From: Flavobacterium xanthum
GTDB lineage: Bacteria > Bacteroidota > Bacteroidia > Flavobacteriales > Flavobacteriaceae
Assembly (NCBI RefSeq): GCF_900142695.1
Contig: NZ_FRBU01000006.1
Span: forward strand, 62,001-126,000
Length of the DNA stretch: 64,000 nt
Direction of reading: 5' to 3'
Part shown: positions 10,765-21,400 of the stretch, in pieces
Layout: each line of letters starts with the position of its first letter
Numbering within the stretch: position 1 is the first letter of the stretch
The notes under the pieces: generated by a model
Told to the model about the DNA's origin: nothing
Database searches by the model: none
What the model saw: only the letters and a program-made list of their open reading frames with translations
Made by a program: the position numbers and the translations under genes

Positions 10765-11975
10765 GATTTAGCGGTGAGTTTTTTTAGAATAAAGAAAGAA
10801 ATAAGCAATAACGACATTGGAATTAGAGTATAATAAAAGGCGTTTTCTGGTCCTTCATTTTTAAATAAGTAACCAATAACTCTAGAACCCAAAGTACCCC
10901 CAAGTGCAGAGAAGACGACTATTAAACCCGTCATGGAACTGTGTAATTTTTTTGGCAAAGCACTTAAAACCACCGAATTTAATAGCGGATAAATAGGCGC
11001 AATAAAAAGCCCCACTAATGGAAAAGCAAATCCTATTATTGGAATATCGCCAAGCGAATTGATTTCTTTAACCTCTAAACCAACTGTTTTAGGAAGTACA
11101 AAAATTACAATCAGCATAGCTGCTACAATACAAAAACTAAGTACCCAAATCCAATTGACCCTTTTTGTAATTACTCCTGCCAAAAGTCGTCCTACAGCCA
11201 ATGAAATAGCCAAAATACTCGCCATCATAATACTGATATTCTCTGGTAAATGCAACACTTTACTATTGAAAGTAGGCAACCAAGACATGATTCCCTGCTC
11301 AATCATTACAAACAAGAATGCGCTGATTACAAAAACAATCGTCAATAATTTTGCGAATAATTTGAACATTTCTTTGAAGTCATCGGCTAAATCAACACCC
11401 GGAATTTCGTTTTGATTTTCGAATTTGGTAAAAAATAAAAAACCAAATGACAATAACGAAATCCCAGCTAACAACCAATAAACATTCAACCAAGCATCAG
11501 GATTGGCATCAGAATTAAAAGCGGGAAATAAGAAATAAGCAAGCGCAATTCCAATCATAAATAAACCTTCTATGCTACTCATCAAACTATTATGTTCTTG
11601 TTGATTCTCCGTAATTGTTCCAATAAGCGAATAAACAGACACTTTTATCAACGCAAATGAGACGCCTACAGTGGCAAAAAGCACCTTGGCCATATCAAAT
11701 GAATTTCCAAAATACATACTAATACATGCCACAGAAACCAAGGCCAGACCAATAAGCATGGCTTTTTTATACCCAAGCCTTGGCAAAAACGAAGCAATTA
11801 AAAAGGACACTATAGCGATAGGTAAATCCTTGTAAGCTTCTAGAACGCTTGCCTGCAATTCATCAACGCCATAATTTTTTTGTGCCTTTAATATCACAAT
11901 TCCCACGCTGTTCAGTAGAATTGCAAATACAAAGTAATTGAGATACATGGCAATTTTAACCGTACTTTTTTTCAT
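10761..11975 (-). CDS. MFS transporter, probably for trehalose or glucose
   Basis: The 404 residues show about 12 hydrophobic helices and a major facilitator layout, with RLGYKKAM in the loop after helix 2. The family cannot be settled from motifs alone. It overlaps the trehalase gene by 4 bp, so its substrate is likely trehalose, or glucose released from it; this is inference from position. A 146-bp gap with a 32-bp perfect palindrome separates it from the GH13_18 gene upstream. Confidence 0.8.
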   Translation of the reverse strand: MKKSTVKIAMYLNYFVFAILLNSVGIVILKAQKNYGVDELQASVLEAYKDLPIAIVSFLIASFLPRLGYKKAMLIGLALVSVACISMYFGNSFDMAKVLFATVGVSFALIKVSVYSLIGTITENQQEHNSLMSSIEGLFMIGIALAYFLFPAFNSDANPDAWLNVYWLLAGISLLSFGFLFFTKFENQNEIPGVDLADDFKEMFKLFAKLLTIVFVISAFLFVMIEQGIMSWLPTFNSKVLHLPENISIMMASILAISLAVGRLLAGVITKRVNWIWVLSFCIVAAMLIVIFVLPKTVGLEVKEINSLGDIPIIGFAFPLVGLFIAPIYPLLNSVVLSALPKKLHSSMTGLIVVFSALGGTLGSRVIGYLFKNEGPENAFYYTLIPMSLLLISFFILKKLTAKS

Positions 11976-11995
11976 CTTTTACCTTATGTTTGAGG

Positions 11996-12027
11996 TGAAC
12001 TATAATTTAGTACTAAATTATAGTTCA
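11996..12027. repeat. 32-bp perfect palindrome between the GH13_18 and MFS genes
   Basis: Positions 11996-12011 are the exact reverse complement of 12012-12027, with no loop. The left arm begins TGAACTATAATTTAG. It ends 20 bp before the ATG of the MFS gene at 11975. As RNA it would form a long AU-rich hairpin; as DNA it could bind a dimeric regulator. It differs from the CGAAAACGTTTTCG operators. Confidence 0.75.
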
Positions 12028-12121
12028 GTAATTAAATATTCTTAAATGTGATTTGATTTCTGCAATCTAGATTCATTTTAATATTTTAACAGGTCTGCTT
12101 TTTTAAATTCCAATACAAAAT

Positions 12122-13858
12122 TTAAAAACTCATATTGTTTGTGATTCCGTTTTCTATGTGGTTAATCGTAAAACTATTTGTTAAAAGGTTCACTTTTAAA
12201 TGCGCAAGCGCGTCACCGTTCACCCATTTTATATCTATACCAGTTGCATCAGTATCGTTAATTTCTACTTGACCTGAAAAAGCAGCAGATGTATTACGTA
12301 AACGAATAATTTGCAACTGTTTCTGAACAACGTCAGTTTTCAAACCTTGCTCAATATCCTGCATTGACAATGCAGTACGATTGATTTCTTTATGTCCTGC
12401 ACTACCGCCATTATCTGCCGCTTCGTAATTATTTTTTCCCGCAAAAATATCCAAGTACCATACTTGTGGTATTCCTGGAACAAACATTTGGATAACTCTT
12501 GCTAAAAGCAACTTTTGCTCGTCTTCTCCCAAAGCACTAAAAAAAGTAGCATTGATTTGATAATAAGAAATTTTCTTTCCTGAAGGATCGTATAAGTTTT
12601 TTACACGTCCACCACGTTCCATTATTGTAGTCATTATCCCTTCAATCTCGGCATCCTCTAACAATCCTTTATTATAAAAGCCATTTACCTCTTTGCCTTT
12701 CAAGTCTAAAACAGGAATTCCATCATGGCAACCTAACATGTTTACTGTTTTATATCCTTTAGCAATAATTTCTTTGGCCCAGCTTAACAAAGCACTACTA
12801 GTTTTGTTTTCGATAGTATGTATCGTTAAACCTGGCAAGAAAAAGTCGTAAATATGGTATCCTTCAGTAGCAACCTCATCATGTATATGCAAACCATACT
12901 CTGCATGAATTTCTGGCAGAAGCATCAAATTATTTTTTTGTGCGATTTGATTAATACGTTCTAGATATTCCCAAGTTCCCGGTTTGTTAAAAAAATTGGA
13001 CTCCCCAACTTGTTTGTGCAAATAGGCGAAAGCATCTAAACGGAGAATAGTACATCCGTAACCCTTAACCTTTTTCAGGGTCTCTTCATAGAAATCCCAA
13101 ACCAAAGATGATTTCCCATTGACATCCATTTGCCCTAAATAGGAACGCTTTTGTTCTACAATTTGTAAAATATCGATTTTTAATGGCGTACAATCTTTAA
13201 AATCAATCATTGAAAAATCTTGATTATTTGCTATGGCCTGATTAATGACAGGAACAATATATAAACATTGCGCTTCCGTTAATCCTTTTATGTTTTCCAA
13301 CTCATCTATTGTGATTGAATTGTAGGTGATTTGTTGATAAAAAGTATTCCAATAGGGTTGTTCTGAACCATCTGGAAAACGCACTTTTAGGATTGGCAAT
13401 CCCGACTTTCTCATGAATAACTTGTTGAGAAACTCTGGTTTTGGAATGATAATTCCATCTTCATTTTTAACACCGTTTCCCTGCCAGAATTCATTCCAAT
13501 TGATAAAAAAATCTTTATACTTAGATTTATTTCCATGTTGCAATAGGTCTTTGAACTGAGGAGATGCAACAGAAAGATGGTTTAAAACAATGTCAAATTT
13601 CAATTTAATTTGAAGTTCTTCTAAATCTTTTAAGTCCTTAGAATCTACTAAATCTCTATTAATATCATAATCAATAATAGAAAAACCTCTATCTAAGTCA
13701 CTATTGAAAAAGGTAGGCAAGACATATAACAAAGAAAAAACATCTTTGAATTCGGTCATTTTGAGCATTTCAATCGTATCACTTAATTTTTCACCAATAC
13801 TATCTGGATACACATTAAGCATTACGCCGTTGCTAATTTTTGTACTATTTTGTTGCAT
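12122..13858 (-). CDS. GH13 subfamily 18 phosphorylase (sucrose phosphorylase-like)
   Basis: The fold and catalytic residues of GH13_18 are visible: nucleophile D275 in ILRLDAFAYL, acid/base E316 in LLPEIHAEY and D379 in NMLGCHDGIPVLDLKG. The N-terminal MLNVYPDSIG and the later SPQFKDLL and GKEINRTALS blocks match sucrose phosphorylases. The expected reaction is sucrose plus phosphate to glucose-1-phosphate and fructose, in the cytoplasm; there is no signal peptide. The CHDGIPVLDLKG block is also seen in relatives that use glucosylglycerate or sucrose-6-phosphate, so the acceptor is not certain. The PfkB kinase gene 6 bp upstream and the SUT-like importer favour sucrose. At 578 residues it is somewhat longer than the Bifidobacterium enzyme (about 504). 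Confidence 0.82.
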   Translation of the reverse strand: MQQNSTKISNGVMLNVYPDSIGEKLSDTIEMLKMTEFKDVFSLLYVLPTFFNSDLDRGFSIIDYDINRDLVDSKDLKDLEELQIKLKFDIVLNHLSVASPQFKDLLQHGNKSKYKDFFINWNEFWQGNGVKNEDGIIIPKPEFLNKLFMRKSGLPILKVRFPDGSEQPYWNTFYQQITYNSITIDELENIKGLTEAQCLYIVPVINQAIANNQDFSMIDFKDCTPLKIDILQIVEQKRSYLGQMDVNGKSSLVWDFYEETLKKVKGYGCTILRLDAFAYLHKQVGESNFFNKPGTWEYLERINQIAQKNNLMLLPEIHAEYGLHIHDEVATEGYHIYDFFLPGLTIHTIENKTSSALLSWAKEIIAKGYKTVNMLGCHDGIPVLDLKGKEVNGFYNKGLLEDAEIEGIMTTIMERGGRVKNLYDPSGKKISYYQINATFFSALGEDEQKLLLARVIQMFVPGIPQVWYLDIFAGKNNYEAADNGGSAGHKEINRTALSMQDIEQGLKTDVVQKQLQIIRLRNTSAAFSGQVEINDTDATGIDIKWVNGDALAHLKVNLLTNSFTINHIENGITNNMSF

Positions 13859-13864
13859 GATATT

Positions 13865-14815
13865 TTATAAAAGTTTTGAAAGGATATTGATATTATCCGG
13901 TAATCGACCCACATTTTGCAATTTTAAAGCGGCTAATTTTAAAGCAATATCTAAACATTCTTGGATTGATTTTTCCTTGATATAAGCAAATAAAAATCCG
14001 GACCAAAATGCATCACCAGCGCCTGTAGTATCCATAACCTTATCAATCTTTATCGCTGGCATTTCAATTACTTTTTCTCCTTTTTGAGATAATTTCACCC
14101 CTTTGCTACCTAAAGTCAAACAAACAATGTCCACACCTTGATCATGAAAAAACTGAAAAATTTCATCATGAGGTAGCTCTTTCTCAAAAAGGCGTAGCAT
14201 ATCGTCCTCACTAATTTTTATCAATGGATTGAATTGGCAATAGGTTTTAATTACTTTAAACGCTTTCTTTTGACTTTTCCATAGTTTTCTTGCGTAGTTC
14301 ACATCGATACTCAGCTTACAACCTAAGTTATATGCTTCTTGCGCCTTTTTTAAGATCGTTTTTTGCGCAGGATTTTTACTCAATGCAAAACAGGTAGTAT
14401 GAAATATGGTTGTATTTGCTAGTGTTTCGCTTGAAATTTGCTCTTCATAAATACAACAATCTGCAGAGCGATACGGTATAAAATCTGGAGTACCATCTGA
14501 CCTCGAAACAAAAATCACGCTTGTAGATTTGTCTTCCAAAATGTTCAAATGATCCGTATTCACTCCAACATCACCAAGTCGCTCCGCAATATATGTCCCA
14601 AAACCATCCTTCCCAACCGTTGCAACCATGATAGTATTTAAACCCAATCGGGTGGAATTCATAGCAACGTTAGTAGGGGAACCGCCTAAATACCTGTGAT
14701 AATCTCTTGTTTCGTTTATCAATACTCCTTCTTGATGCCCAATGAAATCAACAAGAACTTCACCTACACAAAGAATGTCTATTTTATCCATCTTGTTGTT
14801 TATTGAATTATTCAC
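13865..14815 (-). CDS. PfkB-family sugar kinase, probable fructokinase
   Basis: The 316-residue protein has the ribokinase-fold signatures: GGSPTNVAMNSTRLG near residue 45 and DTTGAGDAFWSGFL near residue 260, which holds the catalytic Asp and the anion hole. It would phosphorylate fructose released by the phosphorylase encoded 6 bp downstream. Sugar preference is inferred from position only; related PfkB proteins act on ribose, ketodeoxygluconate or adenosine. Its start overlaps the upstream transporter gene by 8 bp, which supports one transcript. A second, distinct PfkB kinase is encoded at 35765-36649 beside GH32. Confidence 0.85.
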   Translation of the reverse strand: MNNSINNKMDKIDILCVGEVLVDFIGHQEGVLINETRDYHRYLGGSPTNVAMNSTRLGLNTIMVATVGKDGFGTYIAERLGDVGVNTDHLNILEDKSTSVIFVSRSDGTPDFIPYRSADCCIYEEQISSETLANTTIFHTTCFALSKNPAQKTILKKAQEAYNLGCKLSIDVNYARKLWKSQKKAFKVIKTYCQFNPLIKISEDDMLRLFEKELPHDEIFQFFHDQGVDIVCLTLGSKGVKLSQKGEKVIEMPAIKIDKVMDTTGAGDAFWSGFLFAYIKEKSIQECLDIALKLAALKLQNVGRLPDNINILSKLL

Positions 14816-16112
14816 TTACTTTTATCTTTTTTATTTTTATCAATAGTGTGCATAGTGCTGCAATCGCTAATAATACACCCGCAAAACTTATTGCTTGACG
14901 TGGATCATTGTCTAGAAAATTCCTTAGTATATAACCAAATGATAGGTTTTGAATAATCATAGGAATCACAATCATCATATTAATAATACCCATATACACG
15001 CCATATCTTTCTTTTGAAATAACAGCAACAACCATCAAATACGGAATTCCCATCATACTTGCCCATGCAATTCCATAACCAATAACCACTGCAAAAAACA
15101 CATACTGATTTTGCACCATTGGAAACCATAAAAAAGAAACGGCCCCAAATAACAGACACACAAAATGAATCATTTTAGCACCATGCTTTTTGGCTAATTT
15201 TGCCAAATAAAAAGCAATTGAAAAGGTAACTATAAAACCAAATGCACCGATTAACCCGTTCCATTCTACCGCTTTTTCATAGCCTGCAGGGTTCTTTGGG
15301 GTTACATCCCAAACGGATAATGCAATACTTTTTGAATTATTTTGCCAATAACACATCATCGCATACCATTGAAACAAGTACACCAAGAAAAGCTGCCACA
15401 TTACTTTTGGCATTTCCAAAACTGCTTTGTAGATATCAATAAAAGGAGAAAAAACATTTAAAGGCTCCGCTTTCAAAACAGCCAATTCTTCCTCAGTAGG
15501 CGGAATTTCCTTGGTTTTACTCATGCTCCACCAAATAGAAGTAACAGAGAGTACAGCACCTAGAAAAAAGGAAGCGTATATCCAAGTGGGCAAAGAACCT
15601 GTGTATCCAACAAAGACAATTGGAAACAGAAAAAGAGAGATATACGCTAAAAACTGCCCAAAACCAGTAAAGAAACTTTGTGCTTGAAAGCCCATTGGCT
15701 GTTGTTCTTCATCTAGTGTATCTGCAATAAAAGCGCGATAAGGCTCCATCGCAGTATTGTTACCCACATCTAGAATCCAAAGTAAACCAGCTGCCATCCA
15801 AAGTGAACTGCTGAATGGAAATAAAAATAAAGCGATACTACAAATTATGGCTCCAATAAAAAAGTACGGTTTGCGCCTTCCCCATCTTGGATGCCATGTT
15901 TTATCACTCATTGCACCTATGATAGGCTGAATCAGTAATCCCGTTAATGGTCCCGCAAGATTCAGAATCGGAATTTGGTCCGGACTGGCGTGCAAAAAAT
16001 CATAAATGGGATTTACAGCACTTTGTTGCAAGCCAAAACTATATTGTATTCCAAAAAAACCAACATTCATATTGATTATCTGCCAGAAGCTTAATTTTAC
16101 CTTTAAATTCAT
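14808..16112 (-). CDS. SUT/SLC45-like disaccharide transporter (MFS)
   Basis: About 12 membrane helices over 434 residues. The loop SDKTWHPRWGRRKPYF near residue 70 matches the RWGRR(R/K)PF motif of plant and bacterial sucrose or maltose transporters in the SUT/GPH group. It should carry a disaccharide with protons across the inner membrane. The downstream PfkB kinase and GH13_18 phosphorylase suggest sucrose. It is the first gene of its operon; paired operators lie 71-105 bp upstream of its ATG. Confidence 0.85.
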   Translation of the reverse strand: MNLKVKLSFWQIINMNVGFFGIQYSFGLQQSAVNPIYDFLHASPDQIPILNLAGPLTGLLIQPIIGAMSDKTWHPRWGRRKPYFFIGAIICSIALFLFPFSSSLWMAAGLLWILDVGNNTAMEPYRAFIADTLDEEQQPMGFQAQSFFTGFGQFLAYISLFLFPIVFVGYTGSLPTWIYASFFLGAVLSVTSIWWSMSKTKEIPPTEEELAVLKAEPLNVFSPFIDIYKAVLEMPKVMWQLFLVYLFQWYAMMCYWQNNSKSIALSVWDVTPKNPAGYEKAVEWNGLIGAFGFIVTFSIAFYLAKLAKKHGAKMIHFVCLLFGAVSFLWFPMVQNQYVFFAVVIGYGIAWASMMGIPYLMVVAVISKERYGVYMGIINMMIVIPMIIQNLSFGYILRNFLDNDPRQAISFAGVLLAIAALCTLLIKIKKIKVSE

Positions 16113-16182
16113 TCTAGATGGTTAATTTGTTAATTTTTTCTAAATTTAATTTTAATATTGCCAATTAAAAACAGAATAAAAA

Positions 16183-16217
16183 CAAAAACGTTTTCGGAAG
16201 ACCCGAAAACGTTTTCG
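16183..16217. promoter_or_regulatory. Paired LacI-type operators upstream of the SUT operon
   Basis: CAAAAACGTTTTCG (16183-16196, one mismatch) and CGAAAACGTTTTCG (16204-16217, a perfect 14-bp palindrome) lie with centres 21 bp apart. A TAAATTTA element, one base off the -7 consensus, sits at 16141-16148, which would put the operators near -54 and -75. They fall between the SRPBCC gene stop and the transporter ATG. Confidence 0.85.
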
Positions 16218-16245
16218 ATAATTTAAATCAATTAAAAAAACCTTT

Positions 16246-17163
16246 CTATTTTGATGCAAAAGGGACAATTATTCGGGTCTCCCATTCCAATTCATTTCCT
16301 CCATTAAAAGGATTTGATAAGAAATTTTCCAACACTTTATTTTCCAATGCAATATTGTGCTTTTTTGCATAATCCAGTAGCGCAAACCAAGCTCTGTCTG
16401 AGGTTCTGAAATTTCCAAAATAAGTCGCTTTCAATCCTTTGACTGCTGTTAAAGTTTTGAACTTTACTACTTCATTTTCAATGATTTTTGTGTTTTTATC
16501 AATTGGAAAACAATAATTGAAATCAATCGTTTCTTGATCTAAATCCCAATTTGTAATTTCAACATAAGGTCTTCCTATAATTTTTATTTTATTTTCAAAC
16601 AAAAAACCGGTAATCATTGCATCGTTTCGAATCATTGTTTGTCCTTTTTCTTGCAAAACACTTTTTAAATTAATGTAGGCTACAAATGTTTCTTCCGAAG
16701 TTCCTTCTCCATCAATTCTTACTTTAAAATTTTTCAAATGTTCGCTCAAACCTTTCTTAAAATCAATTACTTTTTTGATTTGTTCTTGCTTGAAATCTGT
16801 ATTAAAAAATGGCGTTGTTAGTTTATTGTACCAACTATGATTTCTATCTTTTATCCCAACATTCACTTTAGTCACCGAATCGTTTATAGCGGTAATATCC
16901 CACGTATATTCCATTTGGACCGCTCCTTTTTTCATTTCTTGTTTAATAAAATCAAAGTTTCGTTTTTCTACAATCGTATACTTTTCTTTTTCTTTTTCCA
17001 ATTGAACAACAGACCATTCCTGAATTCCTTGAAAAACGGTTCCAGTAGCTGCATTTACTTTAAACGAAATGCAATAATCAGTCTTCTTTACAAATAAATA
17101 CCAAATTAAAAACAAGGATAAAAACGCACTACAAACTATTATAATTTTTTTTCTGACTGTCAT
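16246..17163 (-). CDS. SRPBCC / GyrI-like effector-binding protein, membrane anchored
   Basis: An N-terminal helix (about residues 5-24) anchors the protein and leaves the rest outside the inner membrane. Residues ~30-150 look like a SRPBCC (START-like) ligand pocket. The last ~150 residues match a GyrI/AraC-type effector-binding domain (ATYFGNFRTSDRAWFALLDY, then the end NPFNGGNELEWETRIIVPF). Such domains bind small hydrophobic or sugar-like ligands. There is no DNA-binding part. The ATG overlaps the end of the haloperoxidase-like gene by one base, so it is the last gene of the SusC operon. Its function is unknown; a ligand sensor or carrier is possible. Confidence 0.7.
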   Translation of the reverse strand: MTVRKKIIIVCSAFLSLFLIWYLFVKKTDYCISFKVNAATGTVFQGIQEWSVVQLEKEKEKYTIVEKRNFDFIKQEMKKGAVQMEYTWDITAINDSVTKVNVGIKDRNHSWYNKLTTPFFNTDFKQEQIKKVIDFKKGLSEHLKNFKVRIDGEGTSEETFVAYINLKSVLQEKGQTMIRNDAMITGFLFENKIKIIGRPYVEITNWDLDQETIDFNYCFPIDKNTKIIENEVVKFKTLTAVKGLKATYFGNFRTSDRAWFALLDYAKKHNIALENKVLENFLSNPFNGGNELEWETRIIVPFASK

Positions 17164-18491
17164 TATTCTTTAATCATCTTTAATTTTTCGACAATAAAAT
17201 TTCCTATGGTTTTACCATGATCAATTCCGTTTACAATGGCGGCTCTGTAATGAATTCCTCCATACAAGCGACTCATAGCCGCTTCCTGAGCGGCGGCGTT
17301 AAAGGATCCGAAATTTCTTTTTGGCAACCCAAACTGTAATTCAGTGTCATCTATATACGAAAAATTATCTCCAAAAACTGAGGTTAAAACTATTGCTGAA
17401 CATGTTGAAACCACAGAATGACCGCTAGTATATTCTGGAAAAGGAGGCGTTTGCAATAAGGGTTTCCAATTTTCATCAATATTTTGATTGATTACTGTTT
17501 CCGGACGCACTACATTACTTTTGAATTTTTGATCCCAACAACTGATAAAACCTTCAAAAATACCAATCGAGGTTTTCGTGTAGGCAAAAACTGTTTTAGC
17601 AAAGTCAGCATTTGATTTTTTTGATGCAATTTTTACAATTCCTATCCAATGAGCTCCTGGTGTAATTTTCTTTTTGGCAAACATCATGTGTCCTTGGGAG
17701 ACCGAAACGTAAGGATTACAATCCCAGAATTGAGCAATTTTAATTTCTTCTGAATTATCTCCTTTTTTAACCATCTCTTTGCTAATATCATAGACTTCTT
17801 GAACTTCCTTAAAAAATGGAGATTTTTTATCTAACGAAAATGCAAAAGCAAGAATTGGTTTGAATTGAGCGGCAGAGTCGAGAACCAAAGTCCTTATTTC
17901 TCCCCAATGTGGCTCCACGGCATCCATGTATGCTGGCGGTGTAGGTTGCCATCTTCCTGGTTGATTGGCATAAACCGAAAATTTAGACATGGTTCTAGTT
18001 TCTTTATAATTGTCTTTTGCCATCCATTTCTTGATGCGCTCAGCAACTTTTAGTCCGTATTCTTTAGAAACTATAAACTCTTCTTCATTTTCGTCAGTCC
18101 ATTTCTGATATAAACTATCTCTGAATTTGTCTACTATTTCCTCTGAGAAAACTAATTGCTTACTTAATTCCATGTGTGCTACAAGAGCTGCCAAAGGCTG
18201 ATTCACGCCGCTTTTCAAATCTAACTTTGGTATAGAATCCAGTCCGTTCAATTGATTTTGAAGACTGATATACGTCTTACTGTTTTGAGCCATGATTTCA
18301 TAAGCCGCAATGTTTGGATACACAAAAATCCTACTGGCAACAGGTGGCGAAAAAATATCATGAATCATGATTTGAGTAACATTATCTATTGCAGCATGAT
18401 ATTCATCGGTAGTAACGACAATCGATTTATCCTTTTTACAAGAAATAAAAAGAAGACTAATTATGGCAATACTAAAAATTTTTGCTTTCAT
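17163..18491 (-). CDS. Vanadium-dependent haloperoxidase-like lipoprotein (PAP2 superfamily)
   Basis: A lipobox LFISC (Cys18) makes it an envelope lipoprotein. All vanadate/phosphate ligands of the superfamily are present: K322 and R329 in KFKSNVVRP, S356-G357-H358 in YTSGHSVVS, and R408 with H414 in SRLYGGIHYR. The usual PSGH is TSGH here. Family members oxidise halides with peroxide or act as acid phosphatases; which applies cannot be told from sequence. The gene overlaps the upstream FG-GAP gene by 4 bp. Its place in a SusCD operon with two FG-GAP/ASPIC lipoproteins is found in other Bacteroidota, but its role there is not known to me. Confidence 0.85.
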   Translation of the reverse strand: MKAKIFSIAIISLLFISCKKDKSIVVTTDEYHAAIDNVTQIMIHDIFSPPVASRIFVYPNIAAYEIMAQNSKTYISLQNQLNGLDSIPKLDLKSGVNQPLAALVAHMELSKQLVFSEEIVDKFRDSLYQKWTDENEEEFIVSKEYGLKVAERIKKWMAKDNYKETRTMSKFSVYANQPGRWQPTPPAYMDAVEPHWGEIRTLVLDSAAQFKPILAFAFSLDKKSPFFKEVQEVYDISKEMVKKGDNSEEIKIAQFWDCNPYVSVSQGHMMFAKKKITPGAHWIGIVKIASKKSNADFAKTVFAYTKTSIGIFEGFISCWDQKFKSNVVRPETVINQNIDENWKPLLQTPPFPEYTSGHSVVSTCSAIVLTSVFGDNFSYIDDTELQFGLPKRNFGSFNAAAQEAAMSRLYGGIHYRAAIVNGIDHGKTIGNFIVEKLKMIKE

Positions 18492-21400
18492 TTTTTATTA
18501 ATTTGTAGGTTGCTTTTTTTTTCATTTTTAGCAGAAGGCATTTCGTAAAGTTCTGCTTTTTTATTGTTGATGGTAACCAGCATGTATTTTTTGCCATTTA
18601 AAGTAATAATATCAAGGTGTTTAACTGCTTTTTGAGTTAAATCAATTCCTATTTGATTGCCTAAAAATATAGTTTTTTCATTTTTGATTAAAGCTCCTGA
18701 AAAACCATCAAATCTGCTGTGGTATGGAGAAACTCCAAAATAATTTCCAGCAGCAAAAACTTCTTCTCTGGCATCTGAATCAAAATTAGATTTTACAAAA
18801 CTAGTAATTGGTGCGACTTGCATTTTATTAGAAAAGGGAACAAAAGTAAATTTCCCCTTATCGTTTCTTAAATAACCCGATTTCAAATTATGTACTTCAA
18901 ATAATTTTGCTTTTTCAAGTATTTTTGGATCAAAAACTTCTTCCAGTGTTTTTCCTGCAAAGGATTTATAACTATTGAATTTCTTTTTTAGCATTCCGCT
19001 GAATTGTTCCGCTAACTCATCCAGCCCTAAAGTTGTGTAGTATTTTGCGTTTTTTTCTATTGCCACAATAGTTTCAAAATTTCCATTAGTATCAAAATCA
19101 TCGTAATACATCTTCATTGGAAAATCAGCGGACGCTTTAAATTTTGAATTCAGACCCCAATTCCCAACTAAATAATCTTGATCGCCATCCTGATCGATAT
19201 CAAAAGGAATTATGGACTGCCATAATCCATTGCTTTTTTCTGGAAAAACACTTGCTGTTACATCCGTAAATTTACCGTTTTTATTTGCGAAAAATGTAGG
19301 TTTCATCCATTCTCCAATTACAATTAAGTCCATTTTTCCATCCTTGTTGAAATCAGTAAAAACAGCATCCGTAACCATTCCAATTTTCTCAAAGGTTTTG
19401 TTTTGGACCACCGTAAAAACTCCTTTTGTATTGTTTAACAAGTAGCCATCTGGAAGGCTACCAAATCTATTATTTATGGAATTATTACCCACAAAAAGGT
19501 CTAAGTCTCCATCATTATCATAATCAAAAGCCTTAACAACGGAGCCATTTTGTGCTATTTTAGGCAATGCTGCTTTAAGGAATTGATTGCTTTTATTCAA
19601 ATACAAACGATCCTGTAAGTCAGCTGCATTTTCACCTCCACCGGAAGCAACATACAAATCATTTAATTTATCATTATTGAAATCTCCAATCACCGCGGAG
19701 GCATCTTCAAAAACAGAATCCTTTTCGATTTCAGTAACTTTATTTTTTACAAATCCAGTAGCATTTTGAAAATAGATCATTGCTTTTTTACCTTTGGAAC
19801 CACCAAAGAATATATCCTCTTTTCCATCACCGTTTAAATCCCCTATTGCCGTTGCAGGACCTCGATCTGACCGTTGATACGGGATTAATTTTTGAACTAA
19901 AAAGTCGACATAATCATTTTCCTGATGTGTAAAATCGATTCCTAATCCTGTTTCTACCTTTTTGAAAATGGGTAAAACAGTAGGATGTAACTTTTTGTAA
20001 TCAAAAGCTTTCCTGTCTTTATTTGCTTTTATAGTTAGCGTTTGAGCCGTTTTAACATTTTTCAATGTTTGGTAGGTCTTATCAGGCCAAACCACCACTA
20101 ATGAATCAATTTGTTTTGTTCTACCATAGCCAAAATGGATTATTGGTTCAGATGAAGATTGAAATCCTCGGGTAGTCTGCAGTTCCTTGAATTGTTTTTT
20201 ACCTTTCGAATACGAAATCACTTTGGCTCCAATTCCAAAAGTATTTTTTCCTGTAAACCGAAGTTTCAATTTTAAATAGTTTGCTTTCGCATCCGTTTTA
20301 TTGATGTAAACTGAAGCAATAGCATTCGTATTATTAGTGATTACATCCAAATCCCCATCATTATCGAGATCAGCATAACCACTACCATTTGAGATTATAG
20401 AATCATTTTCTATCCAATCCTTCGAGCGGTTTTTAAATTGTAAATCAGTTGCCCCTTGAAAAACATAATTCGTTACATTCCCCTTTGGCATTCGCTTCAA
20501 AGCCTCTTTATCCAATAACTTTGTGGTGTTAATTTTACTTTTTATTTGATCATTTGAATAATATTTCACATAGTCCAAATCATTTGGACGCTTTGGAATT
20601 CCGTTACTCACAAAGATATCCTGCTCCCCATCTTGATCATAATCTCCAAATAAAGTACTCCAACTCCAATCTGTTGCTGCAATACCACTTAGCAAAGCAG
20701 TTTCGGTAAAGTGGTTTCCAGCTTGATTCAATTGTAGCATGTTTCTCGTGTACTGGTAATGATAGCCCAATTTCTCCGTTCTCATTTTTAGCATTTGTAC
20801 ATTATCATCCCCCAACGACGATTTCAAAACTTTTTCATCCTCGGGCAACATATCTAAACTCAGAATATCAGGAAAACCATCATGATTAACATCGGCAACA
20901 TCGACCCCCATTGAGAATCGGCTAGTATGACCAAAATACTGTTTGAGACTTTCGGTAAAAGTTCCGTCTCCATTGTTTAAATAGTAATAATCATCTTCGT
21001 GAAAATCATTTCCCACATAGATATCTGGATAACCATCTAAATTAAAATCAGAAACTGCCAATCCCAATCCATATCCATTGGCACCGCCAAAAATTCCTGC
21101 CTGTTCACTTACATCGACAAATTTTCCGTTATCATTGCGAAATAATTTATCTCCACACTCATAGCTTCTTTTGTTTCGAACGGAAGCAGTACCAAAAGAG
21201 GATTCAGAGTGTACGGCGTGATTCAATAAATACATGTCTAAATCTCCATCTAAATCATAATCAAAAAATGCTACCGAAGAGCTGTAATTATCTAAATCTA
21301 ATCCGTATTCAGCTGCACTTTCTGTAAAAGTGTTGTCCTTATTATTGATGAATAATTCATTTTGACCTTCGAAACCATTGATTCCTACTACCGCACAAAC

